Positions 6,766-15,000 are shown, numbered from the stretch's first letter. The stretch is DNA of 33,870 nucleotides from Bacillus sp. AFS037270 (GCF_002585305.1 NZ_NUNF01000002.1:137727-171596), one strand, 5' to 3'. Notes: a model not told the origin generated them from the letters alone. Numbers and translations: made by a program.

Positions 6766-7197
6766 ATGGTCCCACAAAGAATTAACTTATTAACGATCGG
6801 TGCATATGACTTACCGGTTCTTCGAGCTTTTTACAAATCCCTGGGCTGGGAGGAAACGGAGACCAGCTCTGATACATATGCTGTCTTTAAAACTGCCGGC
6901 GTCCTGCTTACACTTTTTCCAATAGCAGAGCTGGCAAAAGATGCTGGCGTTGAATTGCCAAAATCTCCTGAAACTTTTCACCCCGTGACATTTGCTATAA
7001 ATGTAGAGCAGCCAGGAAAAGTAGATTCAACTATCGAACTAATCCGTAAAGCTGGCGGGGTCATTCTAAGAGAACCAAGTGACGCCTTCTGGGGTGGGCG
7101 TACTGCCTACTTTGCAGACCCTGAAAAAAACCTTTGGGAAGTCGCATGGAATCCGAGTGCTGTTTTTGATGAACGGGGAGCCATGATTGCCTTTTAA
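6766..7197 (+). CDS. VOC (glyoxalase/bleomycin-resistance fold) family protein
   Basis: A 143-residue vicinal oxygen chelate protein with two beta-alpha-beta-beta-beta halves. N-terminal half: RINLLTIGAYDLPVLRAFYKSLGWEE; C-terminal half: GGVILREPSDAFWGGRTAYFADPEKNLWEVAWNP, with the conserved FxDPExNLWEV metal-ligand glutamate. The His expected near the N-terminus is replaced (NLLTIGAYD), so the metal site is not the standard one. The ATG has GGAGGAATAAACG before it. Monocistronic, ending in a terminator. Substrate cannot be told from the sequence. Confidence 0.85.
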   Translation: MVPQRINLLTIGAYDLPVLRAFYKSLGWEETETSSDTYAVFKTAGVLLTLFPIAELAKDAGVELPKSPETFHPVTFAINVEQPGKVDSTIELIRKAGGVILREPSDAFWGGRTAYFADPEKNLWEVAWNPSAVFDERGAMIAF

Positions 7198-7226
7198 AAA
7201 CGAGGATACATAGCTATCCTCGTTTT
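7196..7226 (+). terminator. Terminator of the VOC gene
   Basis: AAAACGAGGATA and TATCCTCGTTTT form a 12-bp perfect stem around the loop CATAGC, followed by CTTTG. It overlaps the stop codon of the VOC gene. Confidence 0.85.
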
Positions 7227-7246
7227 CTTTGTCATAAATATTTCAT

Positions 7247-7565
7247 ACTAAACAAACGTTTGATTAATTTTACTTAGAAACTAAACAAACGTTTAATTAA
7301 ATTCCATTAAAACCCTGGTACATATAGATTTTTCGTACCAAAACCAGAAGAATTTTGTAGAAATATAGGAACTAAACAAACGTTTAATTAAATTGGTTTT
7401 AAGCCTTACAAGACTTGAATTCAAATGCCTTTTAGTAAAATGATGCCAGCAATAACTAACAAGAATACTGCCGAGATTAGTCATCAACGACACCCATCGA
7501 CACCCTCCCCCAATATCCCCTACCAACTAAACGTTTGATTAGAAATCCATTAAACCCTTACAATC
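7247..7565. repeat. Cluster of four operator-like direct repeats centred on AAACGTTT
   Basis: ACTAAACAAACGTTTGATT occurs at 7247, ACTAAACAAACGTTTAATT at 7280 and 7371, and a shorter ACTAAACGTTTGATTAG at 7526. Each contains the AAACGTTT palindrome and an ATTA end, the size and symmetry of a TetR-type operator. Three are followed by similar tails (CCATTAAAACCC at 7304, GGTTTTAAGCC at 7394, CCATTAAACCCTTACA near 7547), so the duplicated unit is about 45 bp. No TetR-family gene lies nearby. A 77-residue minus-strand frame (7293-7526) spanning the repeats is probably not a gene. Confidence 0.65.
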
Positions 7566-7581
7566 AAAGGATTCCTTCTCC

Positions 7582-7595
7582 ATTTCCCGGGAAAA
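7582..7595. promoter_or_regulatory. Candidate Noc binding site
   Basis: ATTTCCCGGGAAAA matches 13 of 14 positions of the Bacillus nucleoid-occlusion Noc site ATTTCCCGGGAAAT; the inner TTTCCCGGGAAA is a perfect palindrome. It lies in a gene-poor stretch, as chromosomal Noc sites may. Confidence 0.65.
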
Positions 7596-7598
7596 TAC

Positions 7599-7618
7599 TG
7601 TCGAGACATGTTTCGACA
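7599..7618. promoter_or_regulatory. 20-bp palindrome of operator type
   Basis: TGTCGAGACATGTTTCGACA is an inverted repeat with one mismatched pair of positions, starting four bases after the Noc-type site. It does not match the Bacillus LexA, FNR, Rex or ParB consensus. The protein that binds it is not known to me. Confidence 0.35.
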
Positions 7619-7802
7619 CTTCCCCGTAATAAAAAAGCTGAAAGAATAAATCTAAAGGGTTCCGTTTTCGGGTGCTTCCTTAATAAATGGCACAAGAAAT
7701 GACGTATGAATTGGCATACGTTATTCATCTACACAAATTGCCCCCCACCATAAGGCAGGGGATGCATGCATTTATCGATTACTACTTACGCAATTCCAAC
7801 CG
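7619..7802. other. Gene-poor stretch before the VIT1 gene
   Basis: This stretch contains a short hairpin (ACGTATG ... CATACGT at 7701-7720) and a 60-codon plus-strand open frame from 7687 that runs into the antisense of the VIT1 gene. That frame has no Shine-Dalgarno site and no recognisable family. No other gene is seen. Confidence 0.4.
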
Positions 7803-8501
7803 TCAGGTGAGAATTCTCGCTAGACCAAACGCGACTGCTGCTGCAAGTCCTCCAGTGATCATCGTTTGAAAAGCACTCTTAATTGGTGATGTTCCCGTGA
7901 ACCTTCCTTTTATATATCCAAAAATCAACAAAGCAATCAGCGTGACAATTACAGAAACCATTAATGCGGTTGCAGGATGCTTGAAGATAAAATAAGGAAA
8001 CAAAGGGATTATCCCGCCGATAATATAAGAAAACGCAATGGTAATTGCGCTGTTTCTCGCCCTTGTCGGTTCAGGCTTCTCCAGCCCCAATTCGAATTTC
8101 ATCATAAAATCCACCCATTTTTCAGGGTTCTTTTTCATGGTTTCGGTAATCGATTTTATTTGAGCTTCTTCGAGTCCATATTCCCGAAAAATTTCAGCTA
8201 CTTCCTCTTCTTCGCGCTCTGGAAGTTCGATAACCTCGCGTTTTTCACGGGCAAGTTCAGAATCGTAATGTTCCGCATCCGTCTCCCCTGCCAAGTATCC
8301 GCCGAGTCCCATCGCAATAGACCCTGCTGCAATTTCAGCGCTTCCGGCAGTAAGGATCAAAGTTGTTGTATCAACTGCACCGGACAATCCAGCAGCTAAT
8401 GCAAACGGTACGGTTAATCCGTCTGACATACCAATGACAACATCTCGAATAAAGTCAGATCCAGTAAAGTGTTGTTCTACGTGATGTAGGTGTTGATCCA
8501 T
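7803..8501 (-). CDS. VIT1/CCC1-type iron/manganese transporter
   Basis: A 232-residue membrane protein of the VIT1/CCC1 family, which moves Fe2+ or Mn2+ across membranes. The first helix carries the family pattern DFIRDVVIGMSDGLTVPFALAAGLSG, followed by GSIAMGLGGYLAGETDAEHY; a cytosolic Glu-rich stretch (about 88-140, including LPEREEEEVAEIFREYGL) is the putative metal-binding domain; three hydrophobic segments close the protein. About five membrane helices, as in the family. The ATG at 8501 has TAGGAGGTGAAAAA. Likely a single-gene unit; a palindrome about 55 bases upstream may be a metal- or peroxide-responsive operator. Metal preference is not decidable. Confidence 0.9.
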   Translation of the reverse strand: MDQHLHHVEQHFTGSDFIRDVVIGMSDGLTVPFALAAGLSGAVDTTTLILTAGSAEIAAGSIAMGLGGYLAGETDAEHYDSELAREKREVIELPEREEEEVAEIFREYGLEEAQIKSITETMKKNPEKWVDFMMKFELGLEKPEPTRARNSAITIAFSYIIGGIIPLFPYFIFKHPATALMVSVIVTLIALLIFGYIKGRFTGTSPIKSAFQTMITGGLAAAVAFGLARILT

Positions 8502-8554
8502 TTTTTCACCTCCTAATTAGATGATGTGACATTAATAGATAAAATATAATTAGC

Positions 8555-8571
8555 ATTACAATTCTTGTAAT
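8555..8571. promoter_or_regulatory. Palindrome upstream of the VIT1/CCC1 gene, Fur/PerR-like
   Basis: ATTACAATTCTTGTAAT has perfect seven-base arms around TTC. Its size and AT content are those of Fur-family operators, and it agrees with 12 of 15 positions of the PerR-type TTATAATNATTATAA box. Its position 54 bases before the ATG suits control of a metal transporter. The regulator is inferred. Confidence 0.35.
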
Positions 8572-8802
8572 TAAATCAATTATCCCATGAGTTCATTGAA
8601 TTCTCTATTAAGTTTTTGATTCATCTTTGAAAAGCTGTAAAATGTTCTATTGGAATGAAAAATAGGGAATTAATCCAGGCGCTATTTGAACCATGAATTT
8701 AACAAAGGATCCCAATTTAAACACCTATTAAACTAATCCGTTTCATATCAATTTTGTGAAGGATTACACTTAAAGTAAGAAGTTTCGGATTCAATAACAA
8801 AG
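8572..8802. other. AT-rich intergenic stretch without a recognised gene
   Basis: Between the promoter region of the VIT1/CCC1 gene and the gatB terminator no open frame with a Shine-Dalgarno site, no RNA gene and no clear repeat is seen. A plus-strand frame from 8819 into gatB is antisense to gatB and not supported. Confidence 0.4.
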
Positions 8803-8838
8803 AAAACTCGCCAATACTATGGCGAGTTTTGCTTTTTT
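8803..8838. terminator. Terminator downstream of gatB, bidirectional shape
   Basis: AAAACTCGCC and GGCGAGTTTT form a perfect 10-bp stem around AATACTAT. On the plus strand it is followed by GCTTTTTTT; on the minus strand by CTTTGTT. It lies about 95 bases after the gatB stop and probably ends the gatCAB transcript. Confidence 0.7.
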
Positions 8839-8932
8839 TATATGCCAATTACAATGTCAAAACGACTGTCAATTCGGGCAGAGTAAGCACCTCAACAGGG
8901 AACCCTTTAGAATAAATCTGCCAGCTTCCAAT

Positions 8933-10360
8933 TTATCGTTTTTGCAATTCCTGCTGCAACAATTTATTGACCAGTTGTGGATTAGCCTGTCCCTTAGTAG
9001 CTTTCATCAGCTGACCAACAAGGAATCCAACGGCCTTATTTTTTCCATCCTTGAAATCTTCTACTGATTTCGGATTGGCATCAAGTACCTCTGCAATAAT
9101 CTTAAGAAGTGTGCCTTCATCAGAAATTTGTACAAGTCCTTTTTCCTTAACGATTTTTTCCGCATCGCCGCCATTTTCAATTAACTCTTTAAAAACAGTT
9201 TTGGCAATCTTAGAAGAAATCGTTCCATTTTCAATCAACTTAATCATGCCTGCTAACCCTTCCGGAGTTAACGCCACCTGATCAAGTTCCTTGCCCTCAG
9301 CATTTAGGTATGCAGACACATCACCCATAACCCAGTTCGAAGCAAGCTTCGCATCAGCACCGCCGCTAACCGTTGCCTCAAAGAAATCAGCCATTTCTTT
9401 CGTTACCGTCAATACTTTGGCATCATAAACAGGCAAGCCAAGTTCTTCAATATAACGCTTTTGGCGCTGGTCCGGAAGCTCAGGGATTTCAGCACGAATC
9501 CGTGCTTTCCAATCCTCATCTATATATAAATCAAGTAAATCTGGCTCTGGGAAGTAACGATAGTCATCAGAACCTTCTTTAACCCTCATTAAAATTGTTG
9601 TCCCTGTAGCTTCATCAAAACGGCGTGTTTCCTGATCAATCGTCCCGCCTGAAGATACTACTTCCCGCTGGCGTTTTTCTTCATACTCAAGACCTTTACG
9701 GACAAAGTTGAATGAGTTCAAGTTCTTTAATTCGGTTTTCGTTCCGAACTCTTCTTGTCCGACTGGACGGATGGAAATATTGGCATCACAGCGAAGCGAG
9801 CCCTCTTCCATTTTACAATCGGAAACACCTGTATATTGAATAATTGATTTTAATTTTTCAAGATAAGCATAGGCTTCATCCGGAGTACGGATATCCGGCT
9901 CAGAAACGATTTCGACTAGCGGCGTTCCTTGGCGGTTGTAATCACACAAAGAATATCCTTTTTCGTGGTTCAGCTTGCCGGCATCTTCTTCTAGATGAAT
10001 CCTTGTAATCCCGATCCTTTTCGTATAGCCGTTTACTTCAATCTCAATCCAGCCATGCTCACCAATCGGCTGGTCAAATTGCGAGATTTGATAGGCTTTC
10101 GGGTTGTCTGGATAAAAATAGTTCTTACGGTCAAATTTTGTATGTGTGGCAACCTGACAATTTAAAGCCATCGCTGCCTTCATTCCGAACTCAACTGCCT
10201 TTTTGTTAAGGACAGGCAGTACACCCGGATATCCAAGGTCAATTACACTTGTATTGGTATTCGGCTCAGCCCCAAAGTGGTTCGGGCTTGCTGAGAAGAT
10301 CTTCGATTCTGTTTTTAACTCAACATGGACCTCAAGTCCAATTACTGTTTCAAATTCCAT
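8933..10360 (-). CDS. gatB: Aspartyl/glutamyl-tRNA amidotransferase subunit B
   Basis: A 475-residue tRNA-binding and kinase subunit of GatCAB, which phosphorylates misacylated Glu-tRNA(Gln) or Asp-tRNA(Asn) and completes transamidation with ammonia from GatA. The N-terminal signature [20 protein letters not shown], the [15 protein letters not shown] segment and the [17 protein letters not shown] cradle motif are intact; the C-terminal helical YqeY-like tail domain ends with [17 protein letters not shown]. The ATG at 10360 is chosen over a GTG at 10369, because the latter sits in the AGGGGGTGG Shine-Dalgarno site and B. subtilis GatB begins with the equivalent Met (476 residues). Third gene of gatC-gatA-gatB. 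Confidence 0.97.
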   Translation of the reverse strand: MEFETVIGLEVHVELKTESKIFSASPNHFGAEPNTNTSVIDLGYPGVLPVLNKKAVEFGMKAAMALNCQVATHTKFDRKNYFYPDNPKAYQISQFDQPIGEHGWIEIEVNGYTKRIGITRIHLEEDAGKLNHEKGYSLCDYNRQGTPLVEIVSEPDIRTPDEAYAYLEKLKSIIQYTGVSDCKMEEGSLRCDANISIRPVGQEEFGTKTELKNLNSFNFVRKGLEYEEKRQREVVSSGGTIDQETRRFDEATGTTILMRVKEGSDDYRYFPEPDLLDLYIDEDWKARIRAEIPELPDQRQKRYIEELGLPVYDAKVLTVTKEMADFFEATVSGGADAKLASNWVMGDVSAYLNAEGKELDQVALTPEGLAGMIKLIENGTISSKIAKTVFKELIENGGDAEKIVKEKGLVQISDEGTLLKIIAEVLDANPKSVEDFKDGKNKAVGFLVGQLMKATKGQANPQLVNKLLQQELQKR

Positions 10361-10372
10361 CGTTTCCACCCC

Positions 10373-11830
10373 CTACAATTCTGGCTTCTGTTTATGAAAG
10401 TCTGTTGCCTGCTCAAACGCATGGGCAACACGATAAATGGTTGCTTCATCAAAATGCTTGCCAATGATTTGTAATCCAAGCGGAAGACCTGCATCAAAGC
10501 CGCATGGAATGGAGATTCCAGGTACGCCGGCAAGGTTAACTGGGATTGTTAAAATATCATTGATATACATGGTTAACGGATCATCGATTTTTTCGCCAAT
10601 TTTAAACGCAGGTGTTGGTGTTGTTGGTCCAACAATTACGTCATATTTTTCAAAAACATCTTCAAAATCCTTCTTAATCAACGTCCGGGCCTGCTGTGCT
10701 TTTTTATAATAAGCATCATAGTAACCGGAGCTAAGTGCAAACGTACCAAGCATGATCCGGCGTTTTACTTCATCACCGAAGCCTTCTGCACGTGTCTTTT
10801 TATATAATTCAATTAAACTTTCTGCATCTTGAGTTCGATAGCCATAACGCACCCCGTCAAAACGAGCAAGGTTTGCTGATGCTTCTGATGAGGACAGCAA
10901 ATAATAAGTTGCTAAGGCATACTTGGAATGCGGTAGAGAAACTTCTTCCCATTCAGCGCCAAGACTCTCAAGGACCTTTAATGAATCCATTACAGATTGG
11001 CGGACTGCATCTGTCACACCTTCGCCTAAATATTCTTTTGGCACGGCGATTTTTAGACCCTTAATGTCGCCTGTTAGAGCAGAAGCAAAATTTGGAACAT
11101 CAACATTCGCAGAAGTTGAGTCCATTGGATCTAAACCAGAGATAGCTTGTAATAGATAAGCATTGTCCTCAACCGTTCTTGTAATTGGACCGATTTGATC
11201 AAGCGATGAAGCAAAGGCGACGAGACCAAAACGAGATACACGGCCGTAAGTTGGTTTCATTCCAACGACGCCACAAAAAGACGCAGGCTGTCGGATGGAA
11301 CCGCCGGTATCAGACCCTAAGGAGAAAAGCACTTCTCCTGATGCGACAGATGCTGCAGAACCGCCTGAAGAACCGCCAGGCACCCTTTCAAGATTCCATG
11401 GATTACGTGTTTTTTGGTAGTGGGAGTTTTCATTTGAGGATCCCATTGCAAACTCGTCCATATTTAGTTTACCGATTGTAACGGTTTCTGCTTGCTGCAG
11501 TTTTTGAACAACCGTTGCATCATAAATCGGGTCAAAATTTTCTAGAATTTTACTCGCACAAGTAGTACGCAAACCCTTGGTAACGATGTTATCCTTCACG
11601 CCAATCGGCATGCCAAAAAGCAAACCTCTGGAATCTTCAGAATTCAACTTTTCATCTTGTGATTTTGCAGTTGCCCGGGCTCTTTCTTCATCTAGGGTTA
11701 AAAAGGCCTTGACCTTGTCTTCAACCTGGCCAATACGTTTATATGACTCTTCTACGAGATCGGATACGGTTAATTCCTTCTTATGTATTAACTCATGAAG
11801 GTCCGAAACTTTATAATCAAATAGACTCAA
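10373..11830 (-). CDS. gatA: Glutamyl-tRNA(Gln) amidotransferase subunit A
   Basis: A 485-residue amidase-signature enzyme that hydrolyses glutamine and channels ammonia to GatB. With the chosen start the catalytic triad falls exactly at the family numbering: Lys 79 (GVKDN), Ser 154 (GGSSGGS) and Ser 178 ([10 protein letters not shown]). The start is TTG at 11830, eight bases after GGGAG; the GTG at 11839 overlaps this Shine-Dalgarno site. TTG also gives the MSLFD N-terminus and the 485-residue length of B. subtilis GatA. Twelve bases separate its stop from the gatB start region, and twelve separate it from gatC. Confidence 0.97.
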   Translation of the reverse strand: MSLFDYKVSDLHELIHKKELTVSDLVEESYKRIGQVEDKVKAFLTLDEERARATAKSQDEKLNSEDSRGLLFGMPIGVKDNIVTKGLRTTCASKILENFDPIYDATVVQKLQQAETVTIGKLNMDEFAMGSSNENSHYQKTRNPWNLERVPGGSSGGSAASVASGEVLFSLGSDTGGSIRQPASFCGVVGMKPTYGRVSRFGLVAFASSLDQIGPITRTVEDNAYLLQAISGLDPMDSTSANVDVPNFASALTGDIKGLKIAVPKEYLGEGVTDAVRQSVMDSLKVLESLGAEWEEVSLPHSKYALATYYLLSSSEASANLARFDGVRYGYRTQDAESLIELYKKTRAEGFGDEVKRRIMLGTFALSSGYYDAYYKKAQQARTLIKKDFEDVFEKYDVIVGPTTPTPAFKIGEKIDDPLTMYINDILTIPVNLAGVPGISIPCGFDAGLPLGLQIIGKHFDEATIYRVAHAFEQATDFHKQKPEL

Positions 11831-11842
11831 TTTTTTCACTCC

Positions 11843-12136
11843 CTACTCTCCCAATATCGATGGTACCTTAATTTGACCGTCCTGATGCTCAGGTGCATTT
11901 TTCAGCACCTCTTCACGCGGCAGCCCTTTTTGTGAAACGTCCTCGCGCAATACATTTTTCATATCAAGGACATGGTATGTAGGCTTCACATTCTCCGTAT
12001 CCAATTCATTTAACTGTTCTGCAAAAGTAATAATCTTATCCAACTGTTTTGTAAATTTTTCGACTTCTTCTTCCGTAACGGCTAATCGCGCCAAGTTGGC
12101 AACGTGTTTTACTTCTTCCGTTGAAATTCGTGACAT
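11843..12136 (-). CDS. gatC: Glutamyl-tRNA(Gln) amidotransferase subunit C
   Basis: A 97-residue small subunit that wraps around GatA and stabilises the complex. The N-terminal helices ([20 protein letters not shown]), the [16 protein letters not shown] linker and the C-terminal [19 protein letters not shown] belt are characteristic. ATG at 12136 follows AGATAGGGGGTTAAAAGC. It is the first gene of the operon; a plausible sigma-A promoter lies just upstream. Confidence 0.97.
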   Translation of the reverse strand: MSRISTEEVKHVANLARLAVTEEEVEKFTKQLDKIITFAEQLNELDTENVKPTYHVLDMKNVLREDVSQKGLPREEVLKNAPEHQDGQIKVPSILGE

Positions 12137-12173
12137 GCTTTTAACCCCCTATCTCAATATTATTTTATAATTG

Positions 12174-12203
12174 ATAATACCAAACTTTTTCGCTTTACCG
12201 CAA
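12174..12203 (-). promoter_or_regulatory. Candidate sigma-A promoter of gatCAB
   Basis: On the minus strand TTGCGG (12203-12198) and TATTAT (12179-12174) are separated by 18 bases, about 38 bases before the gatC ATG. The match is moderate. Confidence 0.4.
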
Positions 12204-12269
12204 TGATTCCTTCTTCATTATTAACAAACAAAGAGAGTTTTAGATTATCATTTAACATTTTAACAAAAA

Positions 12270-12305
12270 TGAAACCTGACAGCGTGAAGAGACGTCATTT
12301 ATAAT
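12270..12305 (+). promoter_or_regulatory. Overlapping ECF-type and sigma-A-type promoter of the lysozyme-like gene
   Basis: TGAAAC (12270-12275) and CGTC (12293-12296), 17 bases apart, resemble Bacillus ECF sigma promoters. CTGACA (12276-12281) and TATAAT (12300-12305), 18 bases apart, resemble a sigma-A promoter. Both point at the gene starting at 12342. Which one works is not decidable from sequence. Confidence 0.45.
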
Positions 12306-12341
12306 ATTCAAATAAGCTAAGAATTTGGGAGAGTAATTGTA

Positions 12342-13001
12342 ATGAAAAAGAAACGAAAACGGAAGAAATGGAAAACCTTTTTCGTGTTGTTTTTGCTTTT
12401 TTGCGGATTGGCTTGGGTTCAAATTCACTTTCAAAAACAAATTTCCCCTCCGTTCGTGAAAACTGATACTTTTGCAGCGGTAAAAAAATATACGCCTTTT
12501 ATCCATGACGAATTAGCAAAATATCAGCTCGAGGAGCACACCCCTGTACTTGTTGCCCTGATGCAGCAGGAAAGTCACGGCCTTGGCGGAGATCCGATGC
12601 AGGCCTCTGAATCGGCCGGTTTGGCTAAAAATACGATTACTGACCCTAAACAGAGTATCCAGGTCGGAGTAAAGCATTTTCAACGCGTCCTGGCTTATGG
12701 AACTCAAAAAAAGGTAGATTTCCCAACGATTATACAGGCATATAACATGGGGGCTGGCTATATTGACTATGTAGCGCAGCATGGCGGGAAACATAGTGAG
12801 GAACTGGCAAAGGATTTTTCCCTTCTACAGGTAAAACAAAAACCAGCCCTATATAATTGCGGCGGAGACAAGGATAATTTCCGCTATCCATATTGCTATG
12901 GTGATTTTACCTACAGCACCAAGGTGAATAAGAATATTCAATTGTTAGTGGATAGTGTTCCTGTGACAAACAGCGAAAAAACACCTAGTGGATCTTTTTA
13001 A
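12342..13001 (+). CDS. Membrane-anchored lysozyme-like murein hydrolase
   Basis: A 219-residue protein with a very basic N-terminus (KKKRKRKKWK), one membrane anchor at about 12-28 and an extracellular lysozyme-like domain of the CwlT/phage-lysozyme type. The catalytic glutamate is probably E78 in LVALMQQESHG; the following MQASES, VGVKHFQRVLA and IIQAYNMGAGYIDYV segments are typical of this family, as is the LYNCGG...YPYCYGDF region near the C-terminus with two cysteines. It should cleave glycan strands of peptidoglycan at the outer face of the membrane. ATG at 12342 follows GGGAGAG. Monocistronic. The ECF-like promoter suggests induction under envelope stress; this is inference. Confidence 0.85.
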   Translation: MKKKRKRKKWKTFFVLFLLFCGLAWVQIHFQKQISPPFVKTDTFAAVKKYTPFIHDELAKYQLEEHTPVLVALMQQESHGLGGDPMQASESAGLAKNTITDPKQSIQVGVKHFQRVLAYGTQKKVDFPTIIQAYNMGAGYIDYVAQHGGKHSEELAKDFSLLQVKQKPALYNCGGDKDNFRYPYCYGDFTYSTKVNKNIQLLVDSVPVTNSEKTPSGSF

Positions 13002-13020
13002 AGAATCATTAGGTGTTTTT
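12976..13020. terminator. Bidirectional terminator between the lysozyme-like and VanZ genes
   Basis: AAAAAACACCTA and TAGGTGTTTTTG form a long stem. The coding ends of both convergent genes fall inside it, so the two genes share it. Confidence 0.75.
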
Positions 13021-13500
13021 GTTTTGTATACTTTTCACAGTTGTCACTTGAAGGATTTTGAACGGGATATAACCTAATATCCCACCTAGGGTATTTAAAA
13101 TAAGGTCATCGACATCAAAGCTGCCAAATTCAAATACTAGTTGAATGGTTTCAAACGTTAAACTCAAGATAAAGGTGGTAATGGTAACCGTGCTAAGTTT
13201 CTGGAACCCTTTTGAGAGCAATGGTAAAATAAATCCAAATGGGGCAAATCCGATGATATTCCCTACTAAATTCTCAATTCGGATAGTTAAATTAATATCA
13301 GCTAAATACATGTAGAAATAAATGGTTTTGAAGGGAACGAAGTTATTGTCACGCCAGTGGTAACCATCGTATGTAAAGTTAAAATGTTCAATAATTTGCG
13401 ATAACGGGATATATTTAAAAAGGATTAATTTTGAAAGAATAGCAATATAAACACAAAGGATAAGTGTCAGGATTAGTTTAAAAATCAGCTTCATTATCAC
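13009..13500 (-). CDS. VanZ family membrane protein
   Basis: A 163-residue polytopic membrane protein of the VanZ family. Four to five hydrophobic segments are visible, with the conserved NFVPFKTI-type loop at about 53-60, NLVGNIIGFAPFGFILPLL at 78-96 and ETIQLVFEFGSFDVDDLILNTLGG near 121-144 (the family's FEF(G)xFDxDDLxxN motif). VanZ itself gives low-level teicoplanin resistance, but most VanZ-like proteins have no known role. ATG at 13500. It ends inside the shared terminator with the convergent lysozyme-like gene. Confidence 0.88.
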   Translation of the reverse strand: MIMKLIFKLILTLILCVYIAILSKLILFKYIPLSQIIEHFNFTYDGYHWRDNNFVPFKTIYFYMYLADINLTIRIENLVGNIIGFAPFGFILPLLSKGFQKLSTVTITTFILSLTFETIQLVFEFGSFDVDDLILNTLGGILGYIPFKILQVTTVKSIQNKNT

Positions 13501-13584
13501 TGCTCCATTTTTAAAGTGTCAAACTCTACCATACCATAGTTTTAAGCTAATGTGATGAAAAATAATTAATTGGAGGAAATTAGT

Positions 13585-14037
13585 ATGGCCGAACATCACT
13601 TCCACTTAAAAGCCAACTGGCCTGGCTTGCGTAATGATATTGGCGAAATTGAGGCTGGAAATTTAAAAACAAAGGTATCCATTCCGCCCGAAATGGACGG
13701 GCCCGGTGTTGGTACAAATCCGGATGAAATGCTGCTTGGAGCAGCAGCAACCTGTTATATTATTACGCTTGCTGCGATGCTGGAGCGTTCTGGTCTGGAA
13801 AAGGAATCATTAACGATGGATTCAGAGGCTATTGTCGATGTGACGGGCGGCGTTTTTACCTATAAAAAAATTATTCATCGCCCACGTGTAGTTTTGAAAA
13901 GCAATGCTGGCGCAAAAGATTTGTCATTGGCTAAGAAGCTGGCGCAAAAAGCCGAAACTTCTTGTATGATTAGTCGCGCGATTCAAGGGAATGTGGAGAT
14001 GGAGCTTGAGGCATTGGTTGAAGTTGCAATTGAATAG
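13585..14037 (+). CDS. OsmC family peroxiredoxin
   Basis: A 150-residue cytoplasmic thiol peroxidase of the OsmC/Ohr superfamily, of the subgroup annotated as SACOL1771-type. The two catalytic cysteines are C57 (LGAAATCYIITLAAML) and C127 (AETSCMISRAI). Such enzymes reduce organic hydroperoxides. The ATG at 13585 has GGAGG eight bases upstream; an in-frame TTG at 13570 overlaps that site and was rejected. The gene is monocistronic with its own terminator. Next to it fosB also deals with thiol chemistry, but they are convergent. Confidence 0.9.
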   Translation: MAEHHFHLKANWPGLRNDIGEIEAGNLKTKVSIPPEMDGPGVGTNPDEMLLGAAATCYIITLAAMLERSGLEKESLTMDSEAIVDVTGGVFTYKKIIHRPRVVLKSNAGAKDLSLAKKLAQKAETSCMISRAIQGNVEMELEALVEVAIE

Positions 14038-14064
14038 GTGCTCCTGAGCCGAGCACCCTTTTTT
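14037..14064 (+). terminator. Terminator of the OsmC gene
   Basis: GGTGCTC (14037-14043) pairs with GAGCACC (14051-14057), followed by CTTTTTT. It lies directly on the stop codon of the osmC-like gene and ends at the stop of fosB. Confidence 0.85.
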
Positions 14065-14484
14065 CTAGTAAAATTCCATATGTCCTTTTTCCTGTTGGTA
14101 GTAATCCAATCTATCTTGAAGCGTACCAGTATGAAATTCAAATTTATGCCCATCTGGGTCGGTGAAATAAATAGATTTCTTATCCCTTTCATCCCGCTGC
14201 CGGCCATGCAAAATATTCACGTTTAGCTTCTCAAGTTTATTGCACATTTTTGAGAAATCCGCCTCATCTATTGAAAATGCAATATGGGTATAAGATTGGT
14301 TGAACTCATTACGGGGGATGCCCTTTTCAACCTTAAGGGCAAGCCATAGACCATTTAAATCAAAGTAAGCTGTGTTGCTTCCTTTTACTAATAGTTTGGC
14401 CTCAAGTACATTTTGATAAAATTTAATTGATTTATCTAAATCAGACACCGAGAAAAGTAAGTGATTTATTCCTTTAATTGTCAT
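14065..14484 (-). CDS. fosB: Metallothiol transferase FosB (fosfomycin resistance)
   Basis: A 139-residue enzyme that inactivates fosfomycin by adding bacillithiol (or cysteine), depending on a divalent metal. The VOC-fold metal ligands are in place: H8 ([14 protein letters not shown]), H67 (SYTHIAFS) and E116 ([16 protein letters not shown]). The C-terminus ([14 protein letters not shown]) closely follows the B. subtilis FosB sequence as I know it. ATG at 14484 follows a weak AAGGTG site. The gene stands alone, convergent with the osmC-like gene. It is a normal chromosomal gene in many bacilli and need not signal acquired resistance. Confidence 0.95.
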   Translation of the reverse strand: MTIKGINHLLFSVSDLDKSIKFYQNVLEAKLLVKGSNTAYFDLNGLWLALKVEKGIPRNEFNQSYTHIAFSIDEADFSKMCNKLEKLNVNILHGRQRDERDKKSIYFTDPDGHKFEFHTGTLQDRLDYYQQEKGHMEFY

Positions 14485-14524
14485 ACATTCACCTTTTTAA
14501 ATTTAATTTTATTGCCTATTTAAA

Positions 14525-14564
14525 AAAAATAAAAGTGTGTGATCCATATTTGAACCACACACTT
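14525..14564 (-). terminator. Terminator of yueI
   Basis: On the minus strand AAGTGTGTG pairs with CACACACTT in a nine-base perfect stem (14556-14564 with 14533-14541), followed by TTATTTTTTTT. It sits four bases after the yueI stop. Confidence 0.85.
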
Positions 14565-14568
14565 AGTT

Positions 14569-15000
14569 TCACCGCTTGAACAACTTAGCAAATAGACTTT
14601 TTTTCTCTGGCAGCTTTTCAGGTATTTGGACTTTTTGGCTAATAAATATATCTTCCTTGTCGATCGCAACGCTCATGGCTAATACTAAACCGATGTCTGT
14701 ATCATGCTCTTTGTTGGTCACAATCTTATGTTCCATTTTATTTTTTGAGGCTAGTTTTACATATTTAGATAACTCTTCATATGCCATGTTTCCATTTAGT
14801 AAAAGATGTGCCTTTGGATATTCCTTCATGAATTGCTCTACTTGTGGATATATTTTGGTTTCCGCTACCTGGCTTTTGGTTAGTGCGACTATGATTCGTT
14901 CACGTAAGGTTCCTAGGTATTTCCGCCGCTCTTCTGGTTTTGTTTCTAAAGGTCCATAGATGCCTTGCTGCAGGACATCCTCTACAGTTTTCCTTTCCAA
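14569..15000 (-). CDS. yueI: YueI family protein (DUF1694)
   Basis: A soluble protein of the YueI/DUF1694 family. The conserved N-terminal VEDVLQQGIYGPLETKPEERRKYLGTL region, LRERI(I/V)VALTKSQV and the YPQ...LLLNGNM core are visible, with a basic tail (KKSLFAKLFKR). I place the start at TTG 15000 (143 residues), nine bases after GGAG (15013-15010); an in-frame ATG at 15015 would give 148 residues but lacks a Shine-Dalgarno site. No function has been established for the family. It is transcribed alone, away from a large tandem repeat. Confidence 0.85.
   Translation of the reverse strand: MERKTVEDVLQQGIYGPLETKPEERRKYLGTLRERIIVALTKSQVAETKIYPQVEQFMKEYPKAHLLLNGNMAYEELSKYVKLASKNKMEHKIVTNKEHDTDIGLVLAMSVAIDKEDIFISQKVQIPEKLPEKKSLFAKLFKR

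Noticed and set aside
7293..7526. 77-codon minus-strand frame across the operator-like repeats
   Set aside because: Its sequence is explained by the repeats and shows no family or ribosome binding site. Another frame nearby encodes a hydrophobic string (SAVFLLVIAGIILLKGI) but lacks a start codon.
7599..7618. Palindrome considered as a LexA or ParB (parS) site
   Set aside because: The half-sites do not fit CGAAC-N4-GTTCG or TGTTNCACGTGAAACA.
7687..7869. 60-codon plus-strand frame
   Set aside because: No Shine-Dalgarno site, and its last third is antisense to the VIT1/CCC1 gene. A tiny remnant gene cannot be excluded.
14065..14484. fosB as a sign of a mobile resistance island
   Set aside because: No mobile element flanks it, and chromosomal fosB is ordinary in bacilli.
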